64,000 nt of DNA from Bagarius yarrelli (lineage: Eukaryota > Chordata > Actinopteri > Siluriformes > Sisoridae), in the NCBI GenBank assembly GCA_005784505.1, contig VCAZ01000022.1, positions 1,135,695-1,199,694 on the forward strand, written 5' to 3'. The position numbers were made by a program, and so were the translations under genes. Below are positions 40,401-55,400 of this stretch, in pieces (position 1 is the stretch's first letter; each line of letters begins with the position of its first letter). Below the pieces are notes generated by a model. The model saw only the letters and a list, made by a program, of their open reading frames with translations, did no database searches and was not told the origin of the DNA.

Positions 40401-43400
40401 TGTACCAGACCATTAAATGGGACTTCAATGCTGATTTATTCATGATAAACTGAAAATAAAAGAAACTCTCATATTCTATTCAGTTTATTTTATATTAACA
40501 ACAAAATGTACGATAATGTGAGATACAAGATCTAAATAGCCTGCAGGTAGCTGATGAAAGTAAATTTATTTACCTGGCATCAGTGCATCAAACCTCAAGG
40601 GCATCAGTGCATCAAACTATGACTGATGTAAAGAATCGTTTAAAACTAACCCAAACGTTCAGTCAATGAAATTCCAACAGCTGGAAAAAATTGTCAGGTA
40701 TCACCAGGTTAGTGTTTATGGCAGTCAAAACATGAACAATTTTGTTGCCATGTATATTACAACTACGTTTTTATAGAATATAGCAATTTAAAAAAAATAT
40801 GGTGGTAAAACACACAACGCACAAATATAAACATAACGTATTTTTTTATTGCTTTTTCTCTGGTTGCTACAAAAATGATTTATATGTCTACTGTTTGGGT
40901 TGGTAAGCTAAAAAAGGAAATCTTTAATACCTATTTGATACTAATTTATATTTCTTTATTTTTGAGCTCTAATTAAATTTATTGTAAAAATTTAACACTA
41001 AGACTTACAAGGAGAAGCTTTTACTCACATATACATTGAATTATAGTAGAATTTGTCATAGACGTCTAACATAGCATTCCAGCACCGTTTTAATTCATTT
41101 GAAATTAATTTTGATGTTGTGTGCTGTGTTTTTGTCCACAGTTACAGTCTAACTGGAGGAGATGGGCAGTTTAGCATAAATCCTGCCACAGGGCAAGTCA
41201 TAACAAGCTCCCTTTTAGACCGTGAATTACAAGGCAGTTACGAATTGCTGGTGGTTGCATCGGACAGCGGGCATCCAATACCCCTCTCCAGCTCAGCCAC
41301 AGTTTCTGTGGTCATCAGTGACATAAATGATAATCCACCACGATTTCATCACCACCCGTATGTCACACATATTCCTGCCTCCACTGCTCCAGGTAGGTGG
41401 TACGAATGGTTTAAAAAAAAAACAAAAAAAAAAACAAGAAAATATCTACAATTACAAAAAGGACCATAAATCTTTACTTTGTGATTTTCATAATTAATAA
41501 AAACATTTCTGATCTAATACGGTTGGTTGCAGGTTCGTTGGTGTTTGCCGTCACTGTAACAGATGAAGATACAGGCTCCAATGCTCAGTTGCATTACTCT
41601 CTGAGTGGCCGAAACTCTGAGAAATTCAGAATCGATCCAATCCGAGGAGCAATTACAGCCAACGAAAAACTCACTGTCACTTCCGAGGTCACGTTCACGG
41701 TTCGCGTCAAAGATGGTGGAAAAAATACCAAAATGGACAGTACGACTGTAACTGTCCGTTTCGTGTCAGGCGGAGACTTTCCAGTGATCAACATTAAAGA
41801 AAAAAGCTTCACTTTTCCAGAAAACCAAGCCATCAACACTGTTGTTACCAAAGTTTTAGGATCATCGACAAGAGCTGGACCACTGTCATACTATATTGCA
41901 AGTGGCAACTTGGACAATGCCTTTCATGTAGACCAATTTTCAGGAGAACTGTCCATTAAAAAGGCCCTAGATTATGAAAACATTGACAAGTATGTGCTTT
42001 GGATGGAAGCACGAGACCAAAGCTTTCCCCCTTACTCTGCATATGAGAAGATCGAAATCACAGTATTGGACATTAACGATAACAGTCCTATTTTTGAGAA
42101 AGAGCCATTTCATGCAGAGATTCTGGAGAACCTCTCTCCTCAGAAAGTACTTGTAGTATCAGCTCTAGATGAGGACAGCGGCCCTAATGGACAGTTGGAA
42201 TATGCAATCACTGATGGAAATCAGGAAAATAGCTTTAGCATCAACCGGGCCACGGGAGAAATTCGCACCACTCGACCCTTAGACAGGGAAAAGGTAGCTC
42301 AGTATGTCTTGAGGGTAAAAGCTACAGACCGTGGTACATCACCAAAAAGCACTTCCGTTAAAGTAATAGTCAGTGTTTTGGATGTTAACGATAACGCGCC
42401 AAGATTTTCAAAAATTTTCAGTGCTACAGTACCAGAAAATGCACCTGTTGGGTACACGGTGACCCGAGTGACGACTACTGATGAGGACGCAGGTGCCAAC
42501 GCCATTAGCCGCTACGCAATTAGCGATACAAGTCTTCCCTTTAGCATCAACCCTAGCACAGGAGACATAATTATAAGCAGGCCTCTGAACAGAGAGGACA
42601 CAGATCATTACATTGCCAAAGTGTCTGCTCATGATTCGGGATGGACTGTCAGCACTGATGTCACTATTTTTGTGACTGACATAAATGACAACGCTCCAAG
42701 ATTTAGCAAGCCGTCCTACTACCTCGACTACCCTGAACTTACTGAAATCGGGTCAGTAATCACCCAAGTCTCTGCTACAGACCTTGACAAGGGATTTAAT
42801 GGGAAAATATTCTATTTCATAAGGTCACAGTCTGAATACTTTCGAATTAATTCGAGCACTGGGGAGATATTTGTCAAGCAGCAGCTCAAATATCTAAACT
42901 CAACTGGCCACAGTAACATTAATTTAAACAGGCATAGCTTTATTGTGACAGCATCTGACAGAGGTGTCAAGCCTCTGATGAGTGAAACCACTGTGATTAT
43001 AAATGTAATCGACAGCAATGATAATCCTCCCATATTTGAGTCATCAGTCTACTTCACTCCTGTCACTAAGAGTGTCAAAGTTGGCACCAAACTTATCAAA
43101 GTAACAGCACATGACAAGAAAGACTACGGTGTCAACTCTGAAATCGAGTATGCGGTATCAGGGGGGAACAGCTCAAGTAAATTTCGTTTGGACAAGCAGA
43201 CAGGGTGGGTCGCTGTTGCCTCTTCTCTTGCTTCTGATGTCGGTAAGGTTTATCTGCTTGAGATAACAGTAAAAGATAAAGGAACCCCACCTCTTTCAAA
43301 TAAAACTGCTCTTACAATTGCTGTTACTGAGGAAAACCAACACACGCCAGAATTTTCACAAAGCCAAGTTACTGCCACAGTCTCAGAAAGCCTTGCCGTC

Positions 43401-46400
43401 GGTACAGCAATTCGCACTCTTTCTGCAAGAGACAAAGACAAGGACAAACAGATGAATGGACTCATTACATATGACATATCTTCAGGCAATGAAGATGGCC
43501 TGTTTTCAGTCAACAGTAAAACAGGGGTCTTGTCCTTAGCTAAACCTTTGGACTATGAGAAAAAACAAAAACACGAGATTCGAATATCAGCTACAGATGG
43601 AGGATGGATAGCCAAAAGTAGCTATGTTACAGTTAATGTTCAAGTTACTGATGTGAATGACAATCCACCGGTGTTCGACCCTGATGAATATTATCCCGTT
43701 GTACAGGAAAATGTGCCGAGCGGTACAACGGTGGTCAAAATGAATGCCACAGATAAAGACTCTGGCCCCAATGCTGTTTTGGCTTATGTCATCCAGTCCT
43801 CAGACAGTGACCTTTTCATAATAGATCCCAACACAGGTGTCATTACTACACAGGGTTTTTCTAGACTATGAGGCCAAACAAGTATATCATTTAACTGTCA
43901 AAGCATTCAACATTCCAGATGAAGAACGCTGTAGCTTTGCAAATGTAAACATTCAACTAAAAGGAGCCAATGAATATGTTCCTCGCTTTGTATCTAAGCA
44001 GTACTACTTTGAGGTTTCAGAGGCTGCAACTAAAGGAACTGTAGTTGGGGAGGTGTTTTGCAAGTGATAGGGACCTGGGACAAGATGGCATTGTTTATTA
44101 CTTAATTTTTGGTAGAAGCAGAAAAAAGGGTTTCGGCATTAACAAAAATACAGGCCAGATCTACGTTACAGGACCTCTTGATCGTGAAAAAGAAGACAAA
44201 ATCACCTTGAAAATCCTTGCTAAAAATGCAGGAAGTATAAAAGGGGCAGATATTGATGAGGTGTTTGTAAATATCACAATACTTGATGCCAATGATCCTC
44301 CAGTGTTTACTCAAGAGTTATATGATATACAAGTTAGTGAAGGTCTTTCACCTGGAGGTCTTGTCACTTTTGTGAGTGCTGAGGATTCAGATTCTGTGCC
44401 AAGCTGGAGTAGATTTACCTACTCTATTGCTCCTGACCATAGATCAACAGCTTTCACGATTAACCCACAAACTGGACAGGTTTCGGTTGCAGCCGAGCTG
44501 GATCGTGAGACCACACCTGTGTATAACTTGACCTTGCTGGCTATAGACTCTGGTTCACCTGCGGCTACTGGTACCGCCAGTTTGATTGTAACTCTAGAGG
44601 ACATTAATGATAATGGACCCACATTAGTGACCGTGGGAGGAGAGGTCACAGAGAACCAGAGACCAGGAACAGCAGTGATGAAACTCAGTGCCACCGATGC
44701 AGATCTTCCACCAAATCAAGGTCCTTTCACCTATAGTCTTCTTACAACTTCAGCAGCTACCTCTTACTTTACCTTAACTTCATCTGGGGAGCTTACCACA
44801 AGTCGGGAGATAGATCGGGAACAGATGAGTGATTTCTACCTTTCTGTGGTCATCAAAGATTCTGGCATTCCTCAAATGTCTTCCACAGGTACCATCCATG
44901 TGACAGTTAACGATCAGAATGATAACCCATCTCAGCCTCGCTCTGTTGAGATCTATGTTCATTACTTTGGCAGCATGTTTCCTGGAGGGTCCCTAGGCAT
45001 TGTGAAAGCTCAGGATCCAGATATACAGGACACCTTTCATTGCACCTTGCTCCCACCGGTTGCAAGCCTATTTAGCATTCCCAAAGGAACTTGTGAACTC
45101 AGTTCAAATTCTCGATCCACAGACGGCACATTTGACCTCACAGTGCGCAGCACTGATGGTGTACATAGTGCAGTCAACAGCAATGTTCGTGTTTTCTTTA
45201 TTGGGTTCAGCAACGCTACAGTGGACAACAGCATACTTATCCGGCTTAATTCCCATAGTATCACCAACTTCCTTAATAACCACTACCTCAGTTTCTTACG
45301 CATTGCAAACTCCCAGCTAGCAGGACTTGGTACTGGAGTTCAGCTCTATGGGGCGTTTGAGTTGAACAACCAGACCTTCCTCATGGCAGCTATCAAACGT
45401 GGTCATGGACAATATGTAAACCCAAGTGGTGTGACTACATTTTTTCAGAGTATAAAAGAAGCGTTGCACAGGCAAAGTGGGGTTAAAATAGATTCTGTGG
45501 ACCACGACCCCTGTACCAACAACCCTTGCCAGAATGGCGGCAGCTGCAAACGGCGCATTGCTGTCGCACCAGACATGATGACTACAGAGAGCGTCCCAGT
45601 CATTCTTGTCTCAAATCGTCCATTACAACCCTATGTCTGTAACTGCAGGCCAGGATATTCTGGCAGTCTGTGTGAAACGGACATCAATGAATGTCTTCCA
45701 TCACCTTGCCACAACGGAGGAACCTGCCATAACCTCGTAGGTGGCTTTTCATGTTCTTGTACAGAAGGTTTCACTGGGATGGCATGTGAAAGGGATGTCA
45801 ACGAGTGCCTGTCTAACCCATGCAAGAATGGGGCCCTCTGCCAAAACTTTCCTGGTGGCTTCAACTGCCTTTGCAGTATGGGATTTGCAGGTATACTACA
45901 GAACAACATATCATCTAGATATTTTCATCAAAAAAATTTTAAGCCAAGACAAATATTTGAAGTGGTGTTATATCCAGTAATGGCTGCCAAAAAGCAACTG
46001 CTGTTAAGGTTATGGGTTGGGTATCAGCTGTAATACATATCAGGTCATGTTTATGTTAAAGCAAATGGGATGATGGACAAAACTTTAGGCTAACATTAAG
46101 TGTGCATGGGTCAGGTTTCACTAACTGATTTCTGTGGACTAAAGTCTTAAATAAAAGTTAGGAGTTTGTCAAAATACTTGCAATGCTCTTCTTCAACCTC
46201 TAAAAATAGCAAGCATCTTAAAAGTAATTTAAAATACCAGTTCCTGTAGTATCAACACATTGTTGTGTAGCTTAGCCTAAACCAAATGAAATAGCTAGTC
46301 AAAGGCTTGATGAATGTAACTGAGCTAGTGTGTAAAGGGAGTGGATGCACTTAACTGTTTACAATAATATTATATTGAATCGGTTCTGTTTAGGCAGCTG

Positions 46401-49400
46401 CTGCGTGTAGCTTTTGGAAGGGCCTCTTCATATGGAGCTACACCAGACAGTTTGTCTCTGGCAAGCTCAACCTTTGAGTCATTATTGTCCTATTTTATTA
46501 TGACCATAATAAATGATTGTAAGCATTTATGTCTGAGGCCCTGGATTAATAGGGGTTGTAGAAGTATTACACCTACTGACTTACAGTAGTTTATCTGCCC
46601 TCTTGCTGAACCCACAACTTTCTGTTTTGCAGACCCCATTTTGCAGACCCATAAATTCCCTATTTATGTCCTTTAAGCTTGTTGTCTTACATTTCTGCAA
46701 TGATGGTGAGCAAATAAAGAAAGCTAATCCTAGTTCTAAACATTTATGAGCTTGCATTTTCCTTCCATCTTATATCGATCATTGCCTGTTTATTTTGTTA
46801 TTTCCATTATGTAACTCATTTTAGAGCTCTCCCAGAACTAGTGAGGATAGGGTATGTATTTTTGAGTTTATTCTGTCTTGACAGGTATAGGCTTTCATTC
46901 CCTGTTTTGTAAAGACACTTGGGTGTGTTTACAAGGTGAGAGCCTTTCAGAATTGTTTTGGCTAAGGAGGTTGAAGTAGACCAGAACTACAGAGCATAAA
47001 TGCACAAAATCCCCATTTGGTTTTCGGGAGCCCCATACATGAACAGCCCTTTACCATATGCCTACAGTATGTCATCCTCACCTCATTCATTTTCATTTGT
47101 GTTGTTTCATGAACTCAGGGAAAACCTGTGCCTCCATCATCAATTACTGTGAGTGTAACCCCTGTTTCAATGGAGGCTCCTGCCAGAGCCGCAAGGAAGG
47201 CTATTACTGTCACTGTCCGTTTGGTAAGTCATCACTCCAGCTGTAAAAGCCAGGTGTTACAGGCTTGTTCACAAGCAGTGTTTATCAGACTTGGCCATGA
47301 TTCAGGCAATACTGGAAAATATCAAGATCCTCAAAAGCAAAAAAAACAGATGCAAAGAATACGTCATGTCATTTTTTAAGTTCCCAAAATTGTCTTTTGG
47401 GTATTTTTGTTATTGGATCTGTATGCCTAACACTTGTTAGCTCACATTTGTGCAAGTAACATATGTAAAGTCAGCTAAAGAACTACCAATTTTTACTGTT
47501 CTCTTTCACAGGTGTTTTTGGTAAACACTGCGAACTTAACAGCTATGGATTTGAAGAGTTGTCTTATATGGAGTTTCCAAGTTTGGATCCCAACAATAAT
47601 TATGTTTACATTAAGTTTGCCACACTAAAGGAAAATGCCCTGATTCTGTACAATCATGACAACCAAACCAGTGATAAAGCAGAGTTTTTGGCCCTGGAGA
47701 TCTACGAAGGTCGGATGAGATTTTCCTTTAACCTGGGCAGTGGCACCTACAAGCTTATGACTATGGTTCGAGTTTCAGATGGTCAGTTCCACACGGTCAT
47801 AGCCAGGAGAGCTGGACTGGTAAGTAAAGGTTTTTTAAAATAAGATTTAACTATGGTTATAATTTAACAAGGTCATTTCAAAATGTCTGCTAAAAAAAAA
47901 TAAACTAGCTCTCAATAGGCCAATAGTAAACTGAATACAGAAGGAAGTCCTTGACTACTGTTGCCAAATATTTAAGATAAGGATACAATTTTTCTACACT
48001 ACAATTTTTAATCCGGTCAGAAGATGGTTATGTAGCAAAATGTTTGAAACCAAGCTTTCAGCACGGCCCTGTGAAGGTGTAAAGAACAGCCAATCGATGT
48101 GTTTGGAAAAGGTGGTGTGGGTCATTTAAATGAGCCTGTGTGTGTTTTTTCGGACATGGATTTTAAACAGATGTTAAAGTCATATTCAACCCTTGGCTGT
48201 CCCTCTGTGCTCAAGGTCGAACTACGCAAGTCAAGGCTACTTTTGTTTAGTTAAGACGTTCCAGTTTCTGCCCAGAGGCATCTGCTGACTTTTTTATTGC
48301 TCTGTTATGACTTAATGTTTCAACATTTCTACCAAGGGAGGAAGATGCAACCTAAAAAAAAAGCGCAGAGAAGGTGCCATCGAAAAGCCATAAAGCTAGT
48401 CAAATGATCTAGCCTAATAAAAAGCAAATCTTGGGGTGGAATCCCAGCAGAACTTTTATTGTCTTAAGTTCCCACCAGGGTAATTCAAGACAGGAAACAA
48501 AGTTTTTTTGGTAGGATTGGTTTAATGGTTAAAAATCTAGAACTGCTAAGCTGCAAGACATAACTTGAGTAAAAATTGTTAGTAGCAATTTTTCTTATCA
48601 TGTAGGTCAGTAGAGAAAGACAGCTTTTTACATTCGCTCTAAAGTGCAATAATCACCTGCATTATATGAAAATAAATTTTCTAGAATCTTAAGACAGGAA
48701 AATCGCTTACTGGTATGTCACACTACATCTGTGTCTTGCATACTTTATATCTTTGTAGTCCAAGTTTTTGCCTTTTATATCTTAACGAATATGATTCTGT
48801 GAACTTGAAGAGCCAATAGTAGATCAGGGTGCTTGCTGTGCGAGGTGTTTTTTTGAGACCAAGGCTCTTTGAAGTGTAGACCCGACGTAATAAAAAGCCC
48901 AGATGGCCGAGCCATGCGGCAACTCAACTGTATCAGTGTACACCAAAGCTGCTAAAGACAAATGCGTCTTGTTTCCATCGTTGGTTTATTTTCTCGCAGC
49001 CGTATTTCATTCGCCCAAGCCACAGCTCTGCGTTAACGATTAGGAACGGGGGCTTTTTGCGGGTTTTTGCCGTGTTTACCCGAAGGCCCGTGTGGGCGCC
49101 AAGCTTCGCCCCCTGTTTTTCAACACCTTTGCGCTCTTTCCATCTCTCTTGCCACAACAGTCTTTCCTCCCTCTATTCATAAACCACAGAGTTGTGGGTT
49201 TGGACACAATGGTAGCGAGGAGCCATAGTGTGTTTGTTTAACAAGAGAGGGGAGTGATGTTTCTGTTTCACTCACCGTAACTATTGATTTCATTCACAAC
49301 AACTCTGCCTGATCTCATTTTCCTGACGGTCATTGCAGTAAAAATGAGACAAGAAAAAACAGAAATTTATTTTCTAACTTTTCAGATTTGTTCATCTGAT

Positions 49401-52400
49401 AGCGTTCTTTTCCAAGTCCAACAATTCCAACAAACGGCTAATTTGTGTTTTTTTTTTTTTTGGAAGGCTGCATCGCTCACTGTTGACCTGTGTGGAGAGG
49501 AACAGGAGCCTGGGTATTGCACTGTCAGCAATGTGGCTGTTCATACTGACTGGTGAATACACACTTATCACCCACTTTTTGTAGCTGTAGTTTTTTTGCG
49601 AAATTAGCTTTAATTTGGTAATTCAATCACATCCAGCAAATTTAATTTGGTTTAATTTATCATTCATTGTCATGATGTAGTTTATATAGACACAACAGCT
49701 CAATAACCTTTTCTTTCTTCTGTCTCACTGTCTAATTTACTCCATCTGGTTTGTCTTAATATTCTTTTTCTTTCGGCCGCATGCCATCTTATTCATTCTT
49801 TATTTTCAATCTGTCTCTATATCGTCCTATTCTTCCAGGATGCTGGATGTACAGCCGAATCGTTTGTCAGTCGGTGGCGTTCGGGCGATCGAACCGCTCC
49901 TACAGCGCAAAAATCAAGTGAACACACATGACTTTGTTGGCTGCATCATGGAATTTGCCATCAATGGACGTCCTTTGGAGCCAACACAGGCTCTGTCATC
50001 ACAAGGCATCTTAGACAGGTGTGTTACAAATACACTTTAACATACTTTACCTATCACAACAGATGTTTTTGACAAAACATAGTAAAATAGTAGGGGAAGC
50101 AAGGATGTATATTTATAACGTATTTAGAGATTTGCATTTTCAATGGCACGCCTTGCAGCACTCTCGATGTTAACGAAGCCTATAAGAAAACCATAGCTCA
50201 TATGTTTGTACTGTTAGCTTGGTCGGCAAAGAAGAACTTCGAAAAATACACAAAGTATCAGACAGTCAGTGAGAGAAAAACGGATGGGTTCACCATTACC
50301 AAGTATGTTTCATACTACAACAGCAGAGTAAAGTATTTTGATAGGTGTTAAAATAAAAACAGTTCTTGGTTCTGGACACTTTTGGACCCTCATTCAGAGA
50401 ACTCATTGCTATCAAATAGCAGCCATTGATCACACTTCAGTCAACCTCCTGCTGTCTGATACACTTTTATAAGTGTCCAAAGTCTGTTTTTGTAAGCTAG
50501 AAAAAACATGCAGTGTTTTTATGGGTTTATAAAAAAGGAGCTGACAGATCTTTTGCAAATATGCTAATGTGTCTCGCTCTGTTTGGATCTGTTTTTGTTA
50601 GCGGTGGGACCGTCTCATCTGCTTCTCCTCCGTTAGTACATCAAAATGTTGTCTTCATATGTATGTTTGTGTGTTTCGCAGATGTCCTAGGATGGAAGGA
50701 GCGTGCGTTACTAACCCTTGCAGGCATGGTGGAACGTGTTTGGACATGTGGTCATGGCAACAATGCCAATGCACTGAAGGGATCACAGGAAAATACTGTG
50801 AGAAATGTAAGGAATATGTTTTGAAGGCAATTTATATTGATTTGGCACAAAATGGTCAAAAGGGTACAGTTTGAGAGAGAGACACTTAAGAAGGGGCGGG
50901 AAATATAGATAATTTAATAGCACAGGTCAGAGGGGACAATATAACAAATTGGGATAATGCCTGTCAGAGGAGTCTAATAGACTGATGGGGTAAAATAAAC
51001 AGTTTGATGTAAATTGATGGGGTAAGACGGATAGGTACAACAGAGTAATGTGATAAGTCAAATGGGCCAATATAGTATAAATTAAATTGGGGTAAGATAT
51101 GTCCTAAGGGGGTAGGGGGTCAGACCTAGCTTAGGAAATTAAAGGGTGAGCCATAATATAATGAGCAGAGAGGGTTATGGACTTTGTTTAAGGGTCCAAC
51201 AGTGGCAGCTTACCATTGAAGCTACCAGTGCTGGGTTAAGGCAGGTCTAGCAAGTCAGTCTGATAAAGACGTATAGCCCAAAGCAGGGTGAAATTGATAT
51301 ACTCTAAGTTAGTGGGGTAAACAGGCCTGTGGATGTCAGAATAAGGGAGCACCAAGATGGGGCATTCGAATATAGCTCAATGGGGGTAAGACCAGGCAGA
51401 AGCTGGTTTTAGAGTAAGAGGTTAGAGCTCAGACAGGGGACTTGGATGTATCGATTAAAAATGGTAGTTTTACAGTACCTCGCTTCTTTTTCTCCCCTAG
51501 TCATTTCTGCAGATTCGGCTCTATCCCTCGATGGGAGCGGCCGCCTGGATTACACTCTTCGCCAGAGCTGGAAGAGAGACATGTTGATGCAGCGAAATTC
51601 GCAGAGCTTCTCGCACTCATACCCACAGTTACAAACACGCTCGCAAACAAGCTCCGAAAGCAGCAGCCTGGAGGTGAAGTTCCGCACTCGCAGCAAAACT
51701 GGAACAGTTTTACACATCCAGGAGATCTCCAACTACACCACTGTCAGGGTGAGAAGTAACACCTACATGCTTCAAATGTGCTGATACGTCCAGGGTACAA
51801 GTAATGCACCCACATATATGACATATAAACACCGTTATGGTTTGTGTGCACTGTATTTCCTCACTCAGTTCCAGTTCAAGACTCTCTGCCTCGCTCGCTC
51901 TCTCCTTATGTGGATTTTTTATATTTCTATATCCTTCACTATATCTTTTGATTCCTGTCATCAAAACCTCTTTCCTGTCTCTTTTTGTCTTCCTCTTCCT
52001 TCATCTTCCGTTTCCTTCAATTACTTTTCTATCACCGAACTTTTGCCCTTAAACATTTTATTTCCCTCTCTCTCCCCCTCTCTCTCTCTCTCTTTTTACA
52101 TGAAGCTAGAGAGGCAAAGGTCAAGATTTGTTCCCCAGATTGATTTTCACATTTTTTCCCCTTTTCCTGGCAAGATGGATTTTCCATTTCCAGAGTTTGT
52201 GACCATTTTAAATCACTCAGCTTGCACCGTGTACAATCTTTCTCTCTCTTTCTCCCTCATGCTTTACCTTTTTTCTCTTCTATTACATGATACTGAAGAC
52301 ATTTATCTTCCTTTATCCTTTTCTCAATTCTTTTTCTGGCTTCAATGCAAGTCTTCCTTAAACTGAACTTGATGACAGAAATAGGTGAAAAATAAACTTT

Positions 52401-55400
52401 AAAGGTTTAAATCGTTCTTATTAAATTTTACTCGATCCACATTCACAATCAACAGCCTGTTTTTCCATCCCTCTTTTTTCATTCCCACTTTTGTGTCCCA
52501 CTTTTTGTCTTTTAATCGATCACTGATGTGTGTATTACTGTAGTGACCCTGACCCTTACCTCAGTCACCCAACGCTTCTTTTTGATCCTTACAACAGCTT
52601 AAGAACGGGAACCTGCAGTACATGTCCGACGCCGGCGTGGCCGGGAAGGTGGAGAGGATTGTGGGAGATGGTGTTTTCTCAGACGGTCAATGGCACAAGC
52701 TGCTGCTTCGGAGAAACGTCTCTTCCACCACAGTCCTCATCGACGAGTCGATTTTGCGTGTCATTACGCACACCACGCAGGACTTCGGGGGTCTCGACGT
52801 CCTCACGCTGTCGCTCGGAGGAGAGCCACCGCGGACCAACCTGCAGAAGACCACACCAGGTTAACCAGTCACATCTACCTATTAGCTTTAGGGATATTTT
52901 ATTTTTTTTGGCCAGGAAAGCTATGATTTATTGTTTGCTTAGTCTTAGTGTTTAACATTTTATTATTTATGCCAACAATTCAGCCTGTTCAAAAAGAATT
53001 CAGTAAAAATTAAGATACAGCTAAAATCACACTCTAATTACACTCAATGAGACTTAAAGCAGCTTAGAGAAATCAGAATTATGTCATTATTCCAAATATT
53101 TGGATGGAAAGACAAAGGAAGAAGAAATACACAACTAAGATGAAATAATATGATGCGTGCTCGTTATACAATATGGAACCATATGTTTAGACAGGATTTA
53201 CTTCTACAGAATTTTAGACAGAATTGACAAAAGTGAAAACTAGCAACTAGCATGATTGGGAATGAAAAGGATTGTATTTAACGTAGTGGGAAAAGACACT
53301 TACCCCTTTTACAAAAAAAAAATTGCTACTACTATGTTTTGCCATAATATTTCCAAAGTAGGAGATTTGATAAATGATAAGGTTAACAAAAACACACGCA
53401 CAAAAGTTTTTAAAAGAATACACAGGATAGGTATTTTTAGTACGTGAATTTTTTGCTAATTAAGTCGAAATACCATTTAATTTTGGCCCGCAAGGAAAAG
53501 CAACAGGTGCGAAAAGGTTTGCTGATGTAAAAGACGCTATCATGCGGCACAGCAGCGTAATATATATAAATGATGCTAATAGAAACTAAACCCTTGATTG
53601 TAAAACAGCTGTTGCTAGCTATCCTGTAAATTCTTGCAAGCCAACAATACACAATAATCAACAATAAAATAAATATATAAAAAAACTAATCGCGTCGTTT
53701 GATCGTTCATCAAAAGAAACCAGTTTTCGGTTCTAATTCTAAACCCGATGACAGGAGTGTTAGTAAGCTAGCACATAATTTAATTAGTATGTTAGCAAAA
53801 AGAGCAGCTTGTTCAGAGGTATTTGTAATTTGATATTAGTTCAGAAAGGCGAGTTTTTGATAACTGTGGAAAAAAAAAAGAAACAGTTTTTTCAATTAAC
53901 TCATTGACTCCAGGAACGTCTGAAAGGTTTTTTTTTTCAAGATAGCATCTTTGGCCACATATAATCAAGTTCAGAACCATCTGGGTGAAATGCTGATGTG
54001 ACTAATCAGAACGTAAGCTATCACGTTTCCTATTCATCTTGCTTCACCAATGTAAACAGATGTTTATTGAATTTACCCCAAATCCCCCCCACACACACAC
54101 ACACCATGGAAATGGAGAGGATATGGCTTTGTTTTATTAGACATGAAACGGTGGCGTCGGCTTCGACTGAACCTGATCTCTCTAACCTGCGTGCAGGGAA
54201 AGTCTTGAACTCCCAAATTTCACATGCCGTTAGCGCAGGTTTCAACAAGATAAAAGAGGCAAAATTGAACAGATGTTGCTATTTGTGAGCGATGCCAGAA
54301 GCAGCGCCTGTGCAATAAATGTGTACATTTCAACGTTTTAATCTCATACAACAAATAATATTCTTTAAATGCTAATTGTATTAGTAATCCTTTTTCGCTT
54401 GTAACCTGAGCCTATATTACTAAACGCAATAGCAGTAATACTATTAGTATATTAGTATAATATTCCTAACTCTGCTTATCTAAACAAATGATTCAATAAT
54501 TATTACCATTTATAAGTAGTGGTAAAAATATTTATACTTTGAATACGCTATAATTTGTTTTTATTTTGTTTGCGATTGTTATAATAATTAAAGCAAGAGA
54601 ATTATCTCGCTTAGAAGAATCCATCTTAATGCTACTAATTCTGGTGGAAAAACTACCAAATGACTATGAATAATGTTACAATTATTCTTTCTTGCTAATA
54701 ATAGTTTTTATAATATTGATTAAAAGCAGTGCTGATCATTGTGTTGCAATTGCTTTGTTAAATAATTTATTATTTAATGAGAAATGTATTAATGTATTAA
54801 GCATATTCAATGCTTAATAAATACTAATTGAAATTCCTACTAGAATTCTAAGAATTCTTCCCTTTTATAATGCCACTAAAACGTATTTTCTCCCTTTTTA
54901 GGATTTGATGGCTGCTACGCATATATCAAGTACAACAACGAGCTCCTGCCTTTCTCAGGCAACCACCAAACTGTCTCAATCTCCACTTACGGAACGGACG
55001 ACTCTGTAAAAATCGGTTGCCGTGGGCCAAACATGTGTGCTAGTGCCCCCTGCTGGGACGGATTGATGTGCGTCAACCAGTGGTTTAGCTACCAGTGTGT
55101 TCCTCCTGGAGACTGCGCCTCCAGTCCCTGTCAAAATGGTGGCAGTTGCGTCCCAGCTAATCGTGGCGGCTTTAGCTGCGTGTGCGATGAACTGTACACA
55201 GGACAAGTGTGTGAAACCCTGGTGGCATGCCTGGGTGTAACTTGCCCACATGCCACGGTATGCAAAGTTGGAACCAACGGAGGGTTTAGCTGCGTTTCTG
55301 ACTCTAATAAAGAAGAATTTATTTTGCCAATTTGGGCTGTTCCGGCAATTGTGGGTGGCTGTGCAACGATTCTCGCCCTGCTGGTGCTTGGCCTAATTTT

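Noticed and set aside
22659..47118. Introns W2/W3 and W8/W9 are both exactly 1,228 bp
   Set aside because: Their sequences are unrelated by eye; the equal length is a coincidence.
51818..52366. 182-codon open frame, Phe/Leu/Ser-rich
   Set aside because: It lies in a fat4 intron, and its composition follows the pyrimidine bias; no domain is visible.
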